A stretch of 64,000 nt of DNA. Source: Salvator merianae. Taxonomy: Eukaryota > Chordata > Lepidosauria > Squamata > Teiidae. Shown here in pieces: positions 1 to 10,150 of this stretch (positions are counted from its first letter, which is position 1; every line of letters begins with the position of its first letter). Location: the NCBI GenBank assembly GCA_003586115.2, contig QVOM02000116.1:46415692-46479691 (forward strand). The letters run 5' to 3'. The notes beneath the pieces were generated by a model. It had not been told where the DNA came from. It did no database searches and saw nothing but the letters and a program-made list of their open reading frames with translations. A program made the translations under genes and the position numbers.

Positions 1-194
1 AAGAACATTATGGACTATAAAACAATTATTATTCTTGAAAAGTGAGGGAACCATATGAAAGCAAATACAATGGACTAAATGGATAAAAGTGTTAAAATCT
101 ACTATGGGACTGTCCTATAAAAAGCTACATTATCTCACTAAGAACAGATCAAGAAGGTGTTTGGTTCTACATCGAATAGGAACTGAACCCAAAG
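1..194. other. Unique AT-rich non-coding DNA
   Basis: Short AT-rich stretch before the first transposon. I see no coding frame, repeat or RNA gene in it. Confidence 0.5.
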
Positions 195-805
195 ACCTTT
201 CTGCACTTACCTTTGGGCCAGTCTGAGATGTAGACTAGAGGCTTCCCTTCTGCATTGTAGACTGGTCCAAGGGAGGCCCACCCACTTCTCATATGCTCTG
301 TCTACATAGGACAGAGCGTAATCCAGATCAAGGGGCCCTTCATCTGCATCACCAGTATACCTGATTAAACAAGTCTACTGGCAGACCAGCGGGCCATGAT
401 TTGGAACACGGAGACACGCAGGACACACGCCTCCATTTTCCGGACTACCAGGAGACCCATTTTGGCAGTACACCAAAGCACACTGCCAAAATAGTTCCCC
501 CAGGGGCTCCGATATGAGGAAGCCCTCAGAGGTCAGTCCTGAAGTTTGTGTGAGCTTTGAGGCTGGTGTGGAGCCTGATCTGGGCCAGCACTGCCGTGCA
601 AACAGCACTGTTGCAGACCACTGCAATGCTGTGATCTGGACCAGCAGGCGGTGGCGGACACCGGCTTTAAGTCTGGGTGTTTGCGCCCTGCGCAAAGCAC
701 GCCATGGCTGTTCACTGGGCCTCCATACTGTCACAGGCCTGGCTGCGGGCCTGGCTGGTTCAGAGCCACTGATCCAGATCATGGCCTTTGAGTGCAGAAA
801 GGCCC
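195..805. mobile_element. Non-autonomous DNA transposon, family B
   Basis: GC-rich island of about 610 bp bounded by inverted termini. The left end reads GACCTTTCTGCACTTAC and the right end reads AGTGCAGAAAGGCCC, so the outer 14 bp are inverted repeats with about one mismatch. The interior shares blocks with the copies at 10903-11402 and 21253-21764, for example CTGGTCCAAGGGAGGC and a segment around 455-500 with two inverted CATTTTGG/CCAAAATA motifs. Open frames on both strands (375-782, 514-813) come from the high GC and are not conserved between copies. No transposase is present, so movement would have needed one supplied in trans. Superfamily unresolved. Confidence 0.6.
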
Positions 806-1790
806 TGTGCTGATAGGATCTAACAATAGCAAATGCTTTTACACATTTCTATTTGAGCTTTGAAAAAGAGCGTTTTAAAAAAATGACTGACTCAGAATGT
901 TGCCTGCTGTGCCTCACAAAGTGTATGGTACTGTAGCTTCTAGACGGGGCTGTGAATTAGAATTCAACTTCATTTCCTAGGCATATTTATTTGGGAGGAA
1001 GCTTCACCGAAGCCAATAAATATGTATTGCCCTGCACATCCAAGAACTGCTTGCAGTAGACTATTGGATTCTGCCAAATAAGATTACAACATTTCAATCC
1101 ATATGGAACCCATAATTGCCTTTTTTAATACCCTTTCAGACTTCCAGCATGCTTTCTTCATGCACCAACCACACTTATTTTTAAAGTGAAATAGAGGATA
1201 ACCAAGATTCCAGTCATATGTTACTTAATCCTGCAATGAAGTCTTCTCATCTCTTGAGCTTGTTCTTAAGGTAGCTGAAATTCGACTCTTTGAGTGCAGC
1301 TGAACAAATTTAGATCTCAAGGGAAAGGAATAGGCATGGGCCATAAGTAAACGAACATGCTGTATTTTCGGTAATCCAGTGGCAGCAATGGTTACTGTGT
1401 TCATCACAGTCGAAAAGAGGGGAAGAGATGGGTGATAACAACACTGAATATAGAAACATGTTTCAAAGTCCTGATTTTTTTTTTTAAAAAGAAAAACTGC
1501 TGGCTGCAGCTTTTCAACAAAGAAGAGAAACAGAGGAAGAGGAACTTTAATCTTTACCCTCTGTGCCATTTTTCCTTCCTAAATGACTCCTAGTGGAGTT
1601 TCACCCCATGAGGCTAAAAGTATATGTTTGTGTTTTGAATTCTGTGAGAAGAAATAATTGTGAATGAGTAATTTATGAATGGCACTTCCGTTCCTCAGAT
1701 GAAAAATCCATATCCTCCTACTCCTTTTATTTCTCTTTCCATTTTTCTCTCTTTTCTTCTCTTTGGCTTTAAAAGGAATTGGGGCTTAAG
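806..1790. other. Unique AT-rich non-coding DNA
   Basis: About 1 kb of AT-rich sequence with short homopolymers. A 114-residue frame on the minus strand (1225-1569) is lysine/phenylalanine-rich, without a recognisable domain, and I treat it as chance. I see no repeat boundary here. Confidence 0.5.
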
Positions 1791-2030
1791 GACATAAGAA
1801 CAGAAGAGGAGTCTTGCTGGATCAGGCCACAGTCCATCTAGGCCAGCATCCTACCTCACACAGTGGCCCATCAATTGCTTCTGGGCAATCTTAAGCAGAA
1901 TATAAAGGCAAAACCTTCACCTGCTCTCAGTTCCCTGCAAGTGACCTTTAGAGGCATCCTACCTGTCTCTCCAACCTGGGGGCAGCATCCAGCCATCAAT
2001 TCTAGTAGCCTCCCTGATTTTGTCCAACCC
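1791..2030 (-). mobile_element. CR1-type LINE 3' end, tandem unit 1
   Basis: Antisense copy of the 3' end of the commonest CR1-like LINE in this window. It starts with ACATAAGAACAGAAGAGG, the complement of the family's terminal TTCTTATG repeats, and continues through the diagnostic GATCAGGCCACAGTCCATCT and CAATTGCTTCTGGGC blocks. It stops at TGTCCAACCC, where a second copy begins directly. It is 5'-truncated and keeps only 3' UTR and the last codons. Confidence 0.8.
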
Positions 2031-2289
2031 CATAAGAGGATAAGAGGAGCCCTGCGGGATTGGGCCACAGCCCATCTGATGGAACATCCTGTCTCACACA
2101 ATGGCCCACCAATTGCTTCTGGGCGTTCTTAGGCAGAGGACAAGGGCAAAATCTTCACTTGCTCTTGATTCTCTGCAAATGGCCTTTAGAGGCATCCTGT
2201 TTGACTCTCCAATCTGGAGGCAGTACTGAGGCATTGATTCTAGTAGCCATTGATACACCTGGCCTCCATGAATGTGTCCAACCCTATCA
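2031..2289 (-). mobile_element. CR1-type LINE 3' end, tandem unit 2
   Basis: Second head-to-tail copy of the same CR1 3' segment. It begins at ATAAGAGGAGCCCTG (about 2038) immediately after unit 1 ends and stops again just after TGTCCAACCC. The repeated break point suggests tandem duplication rather than independent insertion. Confidence 0.8.
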
Positions 2290-2563
2290 GAAATAAGAGG
2301 AGCCCTGCTGGATCAGGCCACAGTCCATCTAATCCAACATCCTATCTCACACAGTAGCCCACTGATTGCTTCCAGTCGTTCTCAGGCAGAAGACAAGTCA
2401 CCTGCTCTTGACTCTTTGCAAGTGACTTTTTGGAGTATCCTGCCTGTGTCTCCTACCTGGAAGCAGTACCTGGGCATCAATTCTAGTAGCCATTTAGGCA
2501 TCGGTCCTCCATGAATCTGTTTTACCATGTCTTCTGGTACTAAATTCCATACACTGATGACTC
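2290..2563 (-). mobile_element. CR1-type LINE 3' end, tandem unit 3
   Basis: Third head-to-tail copy in the same orientation, beginning AATAAGAGGAGCCCTG. It reaches further into the element than the other two: past the GTCCAACCC-equivalent point (GAATCTGTTTTACC) to the CTTCTGGTACTAAATTCCAT block, which corresponds to the C-terminal ORF2 codons of full CR1 copies. This makes it the likely founder of the array. Confidence 0.75.
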
Positions 2564-3074
2564 TTATTTTACATCAGGAGTCAGCTGCACTTAGAGGAAA
2601 TGCAGGTGAAGTTTCCAGACACAGCCTCACATTCTCAGTCTACCAACTGCCACATTCTTACATGCACTAACTTAATACCTCTTTGTGACATTTGCAATCA
2701 TAAGGTATGGTGATAACCACAGGTGGGCACAAATGGGGCTTGTAGGGGGAAGCCCCTCCCTGAGGCACATTGGTTCACTCGCAGACCCCAATGGAGTTCT
2801 TTATGAAGCAGCATGTAGTGAGATGTATTGTACCATTTACCAATAATACCAAGATCGTGTTAAATACAGTAATAAATTTCATGACATCCCAAGCTTTTAT
2901 ATTCATGCTCAACAGGTGGGAAATGTATAAGATGAGCACAACTCTTATTACTGCACTCAGATACAAGTCCATGAACTGGTTCTTGGCAGGGGATACAGCT
3001 TCTAGCTGCACTCATCCACACCAACTGTTATTGACTCCAGCTGTTCAGTGAAGGTGAAAAATGCTAAAGAATGA
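2564..3074. other. Unannotated non-coding DNA
   Basis: Half a kilobase without a repeat I can name. An open frame on the plus strand (2770-3051) has an overlapping antisense frame of similar length and no recognisable domain, so I do not call a gene. Confidence 0.45.
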
Positions 3075-3445
3075 CAAGTGCCATTTCTGCCCTTGCAGGG
3101 CTTGGATTGCTCCAGCTGCAATCGCTCCATCTGGGACAGGTTATGTGGTGGAGCAATCCAGCTGCCCTGGGACAAAGCCTAGAGGAGCCATTTCAGTGGT
3201 GCAATTTGGTGTGCTGCCAAAATGGCTCCCTCTGCTAAACTAGAACAGGGAGTCATGCGCCCTTTGGCACACGTCCCTGTTCCATTCCAGAACGCCTTGG
3301 ACCTGTTAAAACAGGTCTAGCAGTATCTCACTCTAGGCTGCCATTTCTGTCACCTAGTATGCTGTGTCCAATGCGGACGCAATGACCTACCAGGAGGTGT
3401 GGACTCTCTCTTCTGCCCAGACTGTAGAAGAAAGAGGCCCAAAAG
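3075..3445. mobile_element. Probable family B DNA transposon, diverged
   Basis: GC-richer segment sharing the family B core: a GCCATTTC...TGGTGTGCTGCCAAAATGGCTCCC block that parallels 455-500. It carries internal inverted repeats (GGATTGCTCCAGCTG near 3104 and GGAGCAATCCAGCTG near 3150). Its outer ends, TGCCATTTCTGCCCTTG and GAAGAAAGAGGCCC, are poor inverted repeats, so the boundaries are approximate. Confidence 0.45.
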
Positions 3446-3660
3446 TGAGCTAGGCCTTGCACTAAACTGTTCTAAAGGTAAGTTTGGAAAGGCCCAAAGA
3501 GAAGGCTATAACTATGCAATTCCTGGGTTTTCTCCAAAGGCTATACTAGCTTTTTTCTTTTATTGGGCAATTTTGCTGATTGTGGGAATGAGGCAGATAC
3601 TGTTTGCCTGGACCTTAGTAAAGTATTCAGCAAAGTTACATTCCACTGAGAAGCTGACAG

Positions 3661-3826
3661 GGGCGATTCTGCACTGGTGGTATACCAGACCAGCAAGCAT
3701 CCTAGGAACCTCCCTTATGCACAATGGTGGCCCCCTAGTGTGATGGCTCCCTTAGATTACACCAGCACACAGAAAGGAGGCTTTTAGTATGCTTGCTGGA
3801 CTGGTATTCTGGCAGTGTGGAATTAC
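3661..3826. mobile_element. Palindromic MITE, family G
   Basis: A 166-bp snap-back element. The left arm runs GGGCGATTCTGCACTGG then ACCAGACCAGCAAGCAT; the right arm carries ATGCTTGCTGGACTGGT and ends CAGTGTGGAATTAC. The arms are inverted copies with scattered mismatches. There is no coding capacity. This form is typical of miniature inverted-repeat transposable elements; superfamily unknown. Confidence 0.6.
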
Positions 3827-3964
3827 TCCAGGTGTGATCTGGATGGCACCACTGAGTATCCACCCTCTATCCTCAGTCTTCTCCAGAGCAACCTGGTCTT
3901 CAGGTAGTAACCCAACACTTTACCAATTCCATTGCCACTAGATAGGTCCTGTCTGACACAGAAG

Positions 3965-4122
3965 GGTTCTTTCTGCACTGGGTCTTATTCCAGGATATAT
4001 CCAGATGCTAGTACAGACTTCAGTACGGCCCAGTAGGGCCTGCCATAGTCTGCACTAGCAAGTGATCATCAGGTCCCCATTTCAGGACATATCTTGGAAT
4101 AAGGACAAGTGCAGAAAGGGCC
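3965..4122. mobile_element. Palindromic MITE, family A
   Basis: Member of the family A palindromes. It begins GGTTCTTTCTGCACTGGG and ends GTGCAGAAAGGGCC. The arms contain the family hallmarks: TTATTCCAGGATATATCC left, CATATCTTGGAATAAGG right. The three bases on each side are AAG, a possible 3-bp target-site duplication that is shared with the copy at 35993-36172. Confidence 0.7.
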
Positions 4123-4139
4123 AAGGAGTACTCTTCTGT

Positions 4140-4640
4140 TCTTATATTTGTTGTTAAAAAGCATCCATGCACAAGTATTTTAAGGACCAAACAGAATTGA
4201 AAGCACCAGATATCTTGCTAGGATAAACTCTGTGATGACTGTTTTCTTGTCTTGTATTAAAGTAAGCTGAACACCATCTCATTTGACTGTGAGCAGCAAA
4301 AGAGTCATTGACAAAGAAGGGATAACAAATTGCAGAACCAACGGCCGCGTGATAGCTTCCTCTTAATCCAAGTATATATAAAAGATTGCCCAAAACATTT
4401 AATAGTGCCTTTAACATGGCTGTTCTCTAGGAATTGTCCATCACTAAGTGTTGTAATCCTTTATTACGCAGAGAGTCTGTCGTTTTTAAGTGAACGGGGA
4501 AATGACATTTCGGCAGGCTCAGTTGAAAAGTTGATAAATATAGTGTGGTTCCTTTATTTGCGGGTTGGGAAAATAATTACTGCTCTTTCTACAGTGATAG
4601 ATGAGCAGGCTAGTAGATGGTTTTGGAGTCCACGCGTATA
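4140..4640. promoter_or_regulatory. Candidate conserved non-coding element
   Basis: Repeat-free block of balanced composition with no long open frame that resembles a protein. It contains motifs such as CTTTATTACG, GATAAATATAG and AATAATTACT, compatible with homeodomain-type sites. The call rests on texture and lack of repeats only; conservation in other reptiles is untested. Confidence 0.25.
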
Positions 4641-5148
4641 GAACCAGTGCTTCTAAAAACTTTTTCTAAAAAGAGACAGTGAAATATTTTTTGCGCTTTC
4701 TCTGTGTATGGGTCTTTTATTTCTGGAAGTATGGATAGGGATACCTGAAATAAATAATAGCAAAGAAACGTAGCCATTCTGTTAGTTCCAGTCTTTTAAA
4801 TGTCTATGTTTGGACTATCATGAGAACCCTTCTCCATTGTCAGTGGAGTAGACTTGTGTGGATTGTTGTGGCTCAGAGGTTGACACAAATATCATTTATC
4901 CTCCTCAATGCCTGCTTTTGCAACTCTTTTCTTAAAAGATTATTCTCAAAATTAACAAGAATGTCTCTATCGACATGCACATATATAAAAAAAATCTAAA
5001 TACAGAAGATACCTTTCCTGTTTTGTCACAGAAAGCTCAGATCCCATCAATTTATAGGTGAAATTGTTTCTGGGGTTTTTTTGCCCCAGTGTGCATCACT
5101 TTGCACTATCTAACATTGATATTTGGGGAGTGGGCAACCAAGCGGCGT

Positions 5149-5209
5149 GCAGATGGCAGACCTCTATTCTGAGATATAATCCGGAATAAGGCCCAGTGCA
5201 GAAAGAGCC
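5149..5209. mobile_element. MITE family A, right half only
   Basis: About 60 bp matching the right arm of family A: GCAGATGGCAGACC, CTATTCTGAGATATAATCC, GGAATAAGGCCCAGTGCAG, ending GAAAGAGCC followed by AAG. The left arm is missing, so this is a deletion remnant. Confidence 0.6.
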
Positions 5210-7540
5210 AAGATTAGATATTGGGGGGGGGGGGGAACCACATACTGAAAGGGGGCTAATTTGCCATTAATCAACAGCTCCAAGCTTCACTAAACAACAG
5301 TAGCAATAGCACTGCAATGTACATTATAGGACAAGGGGTCAGAGACTGCTTTTTTGGGGAGCTCCATTATGAAATGGCCCCAAAAAATCAATCTGAAAAA
5401 TACCACCTTAAGCTGTTATTTGTTTCAGTACACCTGCGTATTGCTGCTCATCACCTCCTCAGCTCAGCGACAGCATAGTAAAACTGCCAGGTATGTCAGA
5501 AAATAGTGCTGCTAGAGTGGGTAGAAGAAAAAATCCAAAATATGTATTATGCTGCACCCATGACGGTAAAAAAATATTTGAATGGGTGGCCAGCTTATAT
5601 TCTCCTGAAAGGAATTTGTTCCCCTAGATCACAAACAAATTTTCCCTTCTCTCATTTACATATCTGATTCTCTACATGTTCCAAATGAGCTATATTTGGC
5701 ATTCATTAACATTTTCTTAAAACCACTTTTGAAATAGATAGAAACGCTAATAATATTTTAATGGGCAAGGCCATATGAACTGGATGACAAAATGGTTATA
5801 GGTGTTCTCAAGATTAAAATGGCATAGTCTTATATCAGTGAAGTCTAAGGACTAAATGAGAGGACAGGATTTGCTAGGAAAGAAGGATGACAGGGTTAAT
5901 GGATTGGAAACAGCATTAAAAAAGATGTGGGGTGCAATCAGACATATTTTATGAGACACCCTCTAGGTAAATTTGAATTATATCTGTAAGGACGGACAAA
6001 AAAAATCCCTAAAATTGCTTTACCCCATCTTGAAGCGTGGGAATAGGCACTCTTTCCTCATACAGGGTATAACATTGAGAGTGACTCTTTTTTTCCGCCA
6101 CATTGGGCAGGGAGCTACATAACCACAGAGGACAGAAATGTAGCCAGTCACAGCATGGGAACAAATACTGCCAGTGAGCAACCAATCAGGGTCATGGAAA
6201 GCCAGGCAGGCAAGTGGTTAACCTTTGGCAAGCACTAGTTGTCAGGAAGGCATTGTCAGACTTTGAGATGAACAAAGAGCAGTCTGGAAAAATGAGGTAG
6301 GCTTATTTTTTTAACTGTTTGAGTGCCTTTTTTGCACATCTACAAAAAGGATGCTTTTTCTTAAAGGGGTGATTGAAAAAAGCCCTCTCTAATCGCACCC
6401 ATAGTTACGATGACTCTTGTCTCACTCTGTACTGTGAAGAAAATAAATGCATTCTTTTTTTTTTAAAGCCTCTTTTCTTTTAATTCACAAGGCTTGCTGT
6501 TGATTTAAAAACTGGAAAATGTGCCTAAAAGTGTTCTAGCTTGGATCCAGTTGTGAAAAGTCTTTTTTTTTGTTTTGTTTTGTTTCTGAAATGCCCACCT
6601 CCCTGGCTTGAAAAGCTGCACTGTGTGAGTCTTCGCAGTGTGTAATTACTTAGAGATCTATAGGTAAGACATTTTGGTGCTTAAATAAATAGTATATGAA
6701 GACGGCATGGTGAGGTCTTTCATAAATCAGAGCTGGCTTTGGTGCCATTGATTTGATGATGCAGTTCACTCTGGGGGCCATATATGGTAGAGTTTAATGA
6801 AGAATATTGAAAAGGTTACAGTGCTTTCTCAAGCTCTTTTTGCTGTTTGTTTTGAAGCCAGTGTCAGAGCAACAGGGATTTAAAAGTTATTAAAATACAC
6901 ATTTTTCTTTAGAGTCTATCCAGTTCACCTTGGGAATATATTCAGAAGGGACTTGAGGGATTATTTCTTCTCTGCTGATTCAGTTTCATCTGCTTTTTTG
7001 TTTTCATTAGTGGTGTGTTACAATGGAAGTTTCTAAGCAGCATCTATCTTTAAAAAAAAATTTAAAAACATAGATTTATGTAAAATTTGTCTGGAAATGA
7101 CATTGCACTGTTCATATATTTATTAATTATGAATGCAAGGAATACCATACATGAGAATTATTAATTTCAGACCAAGGGAATGATATGTAGATTGCTTCCT
7201 ACCGAGACCTTTTCTGGCCCTAGCTGCTAGGGGTGCTGTCCCATGTATCTTTTCTCCATAGGCAATTACAAATTAACATTCTACTTCCCAGATGAGTCAA
7301 TGATAGTACAGCTCGAAGTCACCAAAATAAGCTTAAACGAGCTTATTCTTGTCCCAGATATAAAATAGGACTCACTGGTAAAAGGAATTCAAAATTGTCT
7401 GGCAACCCAGTTTAAGACCATCATTTGTGGACCATTGTAAAATTCTGGTGATTTTCACCATGTGAAACACTTAGTGAAAGTGTGCTTTACATCAAGAGCT
7501 TTCTGAAGTATTAACCACATACCTATACCTAATATATGTA
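5210..7540. other. Mostly unique AT-rich DNA with one candidate regulatory block
   Basis: Over 2 kb without a recognisable transposon. It begins with a 13-G run (5223-5235). The part at about 6470-7060 is the most gene-regulatory in texture: low in simple repeats, with stretches such as CATTGATTTGATGATGC, GGGATTTAAAAGTTATTAAA and TTTTCATTAGTGGTG. I see no coding exon. Any regulatory role is inference. Confidence 0.35.
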
Positions 7541-7907
7541 TTTAAAGGGATATCTCCTCCCATATAAGCCTGCCTGTGTCCTAAGATCTGCCAGAGAAAC
7601 CCTCTTGGCTCTGCTACAATCTTCAGCAATTAAAGGGGTGGGGACACATGAGAGGGCCTTCTTAGTGATAGTCCCAGATTATGGAATAGCCTTGTCTCAG
7701 AGGAGTGCCAGGCGGCATCACTATATGTATTTAGACATTGGTGAAAATGCTCCTCCAATGTTTTTGCTGAAGAAACAACTTACCCTCCTCTTTCAGACAC
7801 TGTTGTTGTTCTAGTCAGTTAAAAAACAAAAAAGTGTTTTATAGTCACCCACCCTGAGACTTCTGGATATAGGGCAGAACATAAATATAAATAAATAAAT
7901 AAATAAT
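7541..7907 (+). mobile_element. L2-type LINE 3' end
   Basis: Remnant of the ORF2 C-terminus and tail of an L2-clade LINE. Conceptual residues around 7550-7600 read YLLPYKPACVLRSARE, matching the family pattern of YxPxRxLRSx followed by a glycine-rich loop and an F-x-V-x-x-P segment. It then reaches CACCCTGAGACTTCTGG and a (TAAA)n tail at 7885-7907. It is 5'-truncated with frame damage after about residue 60. Confidence 0.7.
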
Positions 7908-7915
7908 CTTGCATT

Positions 7916-8198
7916 GCAGCCGCTCACAGTAGGGCCCTTTTGGTGGTGGTGCCCACTCTTTGGAATACTTTCCTCTCTGACATTCAAGAGGCACCATCTC
8001 TTTTATCTTTTAGGCACCTGTTAAAGAAGTTCCTCTTCACTTAGGCTTTCATGTATAAATGGTTATTTGTCCTATCCACTTACAGTTTTAACAGTGTTTG
8101 TATATATTAGTTTATATGTTTTTGTTTGTTTTTATCCTTGCTGTTAAATGTGTCTATAAACCGTTTTGAGACTTTCAATAGATGCTGCTTTATATGCA

Positions 8199-8200
<2 letters not shown>
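7916..8200 (+). mobile_element. Second L2-type LINE 3' end
   Basis: A separate, more diverged L2 C-terminal fragment lies a few bases after the first. The translated segment at 7950-8045 contains VVVPTLWNTF and a following FRHLLKKFLFT, the usual end of L2 ORF2. Its tail ends CCGTTTTGAGACTTTC, after which a GT tract begins. Confidence 0.6.
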
Positions 8201-8234
<34 letters not shown>

Positions 8235-8265
8235 ATGCTGCTTTCTATTGAAAATCTCAAAATGG
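8161..8265. repeat. Inverted repeat around a (GT)n loop
   Basis: The L2 tail sequence at 8161-8188 (CCGTTTTGAGACTTTCAATAG) reappears inverted at 8237-8265 (CTATTGAAAATCTCAAAATGG). About 21 bp pair with two mismatches. A (GT)14 tract at 8202-8230 and a few flanking bases form the loop. This is either two L2 tails in opposite orientation or a snap-back duplication. Confidence 0.7.
8202..8230. repeat. (GT)n microsatellite
   Basis: Uninterrupted GT dinucleotides, about 14 units. Confidence 0.95.
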
Positions 8266-8853
8266 TTTACAAATGCGTTTTTAAAAAGAACAAAAAAAAT
8301 TTCCCGGCAAACCCTAACTAACTATATTTTTTTAAAAATAGAATCCAAATGTAAATCCAACTTACAATAATCTCCATTAGTTACATTGCATTCTAATATT
8401 TATGCATTTATTCCTGGTCTCCCTCTCCTTCCCTACAGGGTGACTTCCCCAATAATTTCTTTAATTCCTTTTAGAATGTCTTTTATCCTCTCATTCCTAC
8501 TTCCCCCTCCTTAATCTCTGGATTAAATTGTTTCTATCTTCTCCATACTTGTCCTGTTTCCTTCTCAATCCCTATTCCCTTCCCTTCTTATTATTTTATT
8601 TTTCTTGTTCTTTTTCCCCTCAATAGCAATATCCTGGGATTGTGCTGGGATTGCAACAGATATGTGTGGCAATTCCAATATAATGCCAGGATAATCCCAG
8701 GTTTTGGACCCTCTCTGGATGCAGTCTAGTTGACCAAATTGGGAGACTGCCCTCCACAATTCACGTTAAGGATGTGTCATGAATGACAAGGTGTTGGCAG
8801 ACATATATTTCACGACAAGCAACAGTGATGGACTCAGACATCTTACAAGAGAG
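8266..8853. other. Pyrimidine-rich non-coding DNA
   Basis: No named element. The plus strand is C/T-rich (many CCTTCC and CTCCTT runs), and an approximate repeat of CCTGGGATTGTG/GCTGGGATTGCA lies near 8632-8655. It could be an old antisense LINE 3' UTR, but I cannot support that. Confidence 0.4.
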
Positions 8854-9018
8854 CTTTCTTCCTTCCTTCCTTCCTTCCTTCCTTCCTTCCTTCCTTCCTT
8901 CCTTCCTTCCTTCTTCCCCTTCCGTTCTTTCTTTCCTTCCTCCTTCCTTCTCTCCCTTCCTCCTTCCTTTCCTTCCTTCTTTCTTTCCTTCTTTCTTTTC
9001 TTCCTCCCTTCCTCCTTT

Positions 9019-9068
<50 letters not shown>

Positions 9069-9119
9069 TCCCTTCCTCCCTTCCTTCCTTCCTCCCTCCC
9101 CTTCCCTTCTTTCTTTCCT

Positions 9120-9181
<62 letters not shown>

Positions 9182-9315
9182 TTCCTTCCTTCCTTCCTTC
9201 CTTCCTTCCTTCCTTCCTCCCTTCCTCCCTCCCCTTCCCTTCTTTCCTTCCTTCCTTCTTTCCTTCCTTCTTTCCTTCTTTCCTTCTTTCTTTTCTCCCT
9301 CCCTCTTTCTTTCTT

Positions 9316-9358
<43 letters not shown>

Positions 9359-9359
9359 C
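8854..9359. repeat. 506-bp polypyrimidine tract, (CTTC)n/(CTTT)n/(CT)n
   Basis: The plus strand is C/T only except for one G at 8924, leaving 435 nt of uninterrupted pyrimidine from 8925 to 9359. It is a mosaic of (CTTC)n, (CTTT)n and a terminal (CT)n run. The mixed block CCTCCCTCCCCTTCCC occurs twice (about 9090 and 9225), so a longer unit has been duplicated. The four long open frames here (Ser/Phe/Leu-rich on plus, Lys/Glu/Arg/Gly on minus) are translations of the repeat and not genes. Confidence 0.97.
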
Positions 9360-9868
9360 ACTGCCAAATGAAATAATACCGATGGACAAATAGAATTATG
9401 GCAACAGGCATAGCAGTGAGCGGCAAGTGAAGCTTCCATCAGCCATAGCCGAAGCAGCATTTGCTAGACTGTGAAATAAAAGAGAGACATTTCCAAACGG
9501 TGGGCTACACTTCGTGGGTTTCAGTTGTTCCTCTCCTCTTAATACTCAGTCTCCCAACCTCTGGAGGCATGCAGCTTGAGCTGAGATGGCACAGCAGTTA
9601 GTGAAATCCATGCCAGCCTGGCTTCGTATCTTTTCCTCTATGCAGTTGGTTCAGCACACGCATTTGTGACTGATGGGGGGGAAAATGAAAGCTGCGGCTT
9701 GGTTGCACAGCCAGAAAACTCATAGTGTAACTGAATGCTAAGTCTGGGACGCAGAGGGCTTGGCTCAGACAGAGCAAAAAATGCTGCCCTTCTCTGTCTG
9801 GCTGCCGGGCTTCGAACAAGACAGCCTCCTAAAACCAGCCGCTAATCAACCAGCTGATACTAAGGGCT
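9360..9868. other. Unannotated non-coding DNA
   Basis: Ordinary composition, no recognisable repeat. A 73-codon minus-strand frame (9598-9819) has no identifiable domain. Confidence 0.45.
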
Positions 9869-10044
9869 AGAGATGTGCCAAACTGATTGGATCGGTTTGC
9901 TGTTCACAGTGAACTGGGTGGTTTGCATGCCAGCCAAACCACCATGTTGGTTTTTTTTAAAAAAAACGTTCACATTGAACCGAACTAGGGGTAGTTGGCT
10001 CAATTCAAAAATGAACCACTAAATTTGAGTTTGTGTGCATTCCT
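9869..10044. mobile_element. hAT-like non-autonomous DNA transposon
   Basis: Bounded by AGAGATGTGCCAAACTG on the left and TTTGTGTGCATTCCT on the right, an imperfect inverted terminus of the AGGGATGTGCA type common in vertebrate hAT MITEs. The interior has paired GGTTTGC and GAACCGAAC motifs. Target-site duplication not resolved. Related in its ends to 36843-37862. Confidence 0.5.
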
Positions 10045-10046
10045 AC

Positions 10047-10150
10047 ATAGATATAGATTTAGATATAGATATAGATACAGAGACAGAGACAGCAGAGACA
10101 GAGACAGAGACAGAGTGTGGGTATGTGTATGTGTGTATATATATATATAT
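10047..10150. repeat. Compound microsatellite (GATATA)n-(GACAGA)n-(GT)n-(TA)n
   Basis: Four adjoining simple repeats: GATATA-type to about 10075, GACAGA-type to about 10115, then GTATGT and finally TA repeats. The short tyrosine/arginine- and leucine-serine-rich frames across it are repeat translations. Confidence 0.95.

Noticed and set aside
375..813. Overlapping frames of 135 and 99 codons
   Set aside because: Inside the GC-rich family B transposon and open on both strands; not conserved in the related copies.
8766..9460. Four long open frames (about 200 codons each) on both strands
   Set aside because: They are translations of the CTTC/CTTT/CT repeat: lysine/glutamate/arginine/glycine on one strand, serine/phenylalanine/leucine on the other. 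No non-repeat domain.
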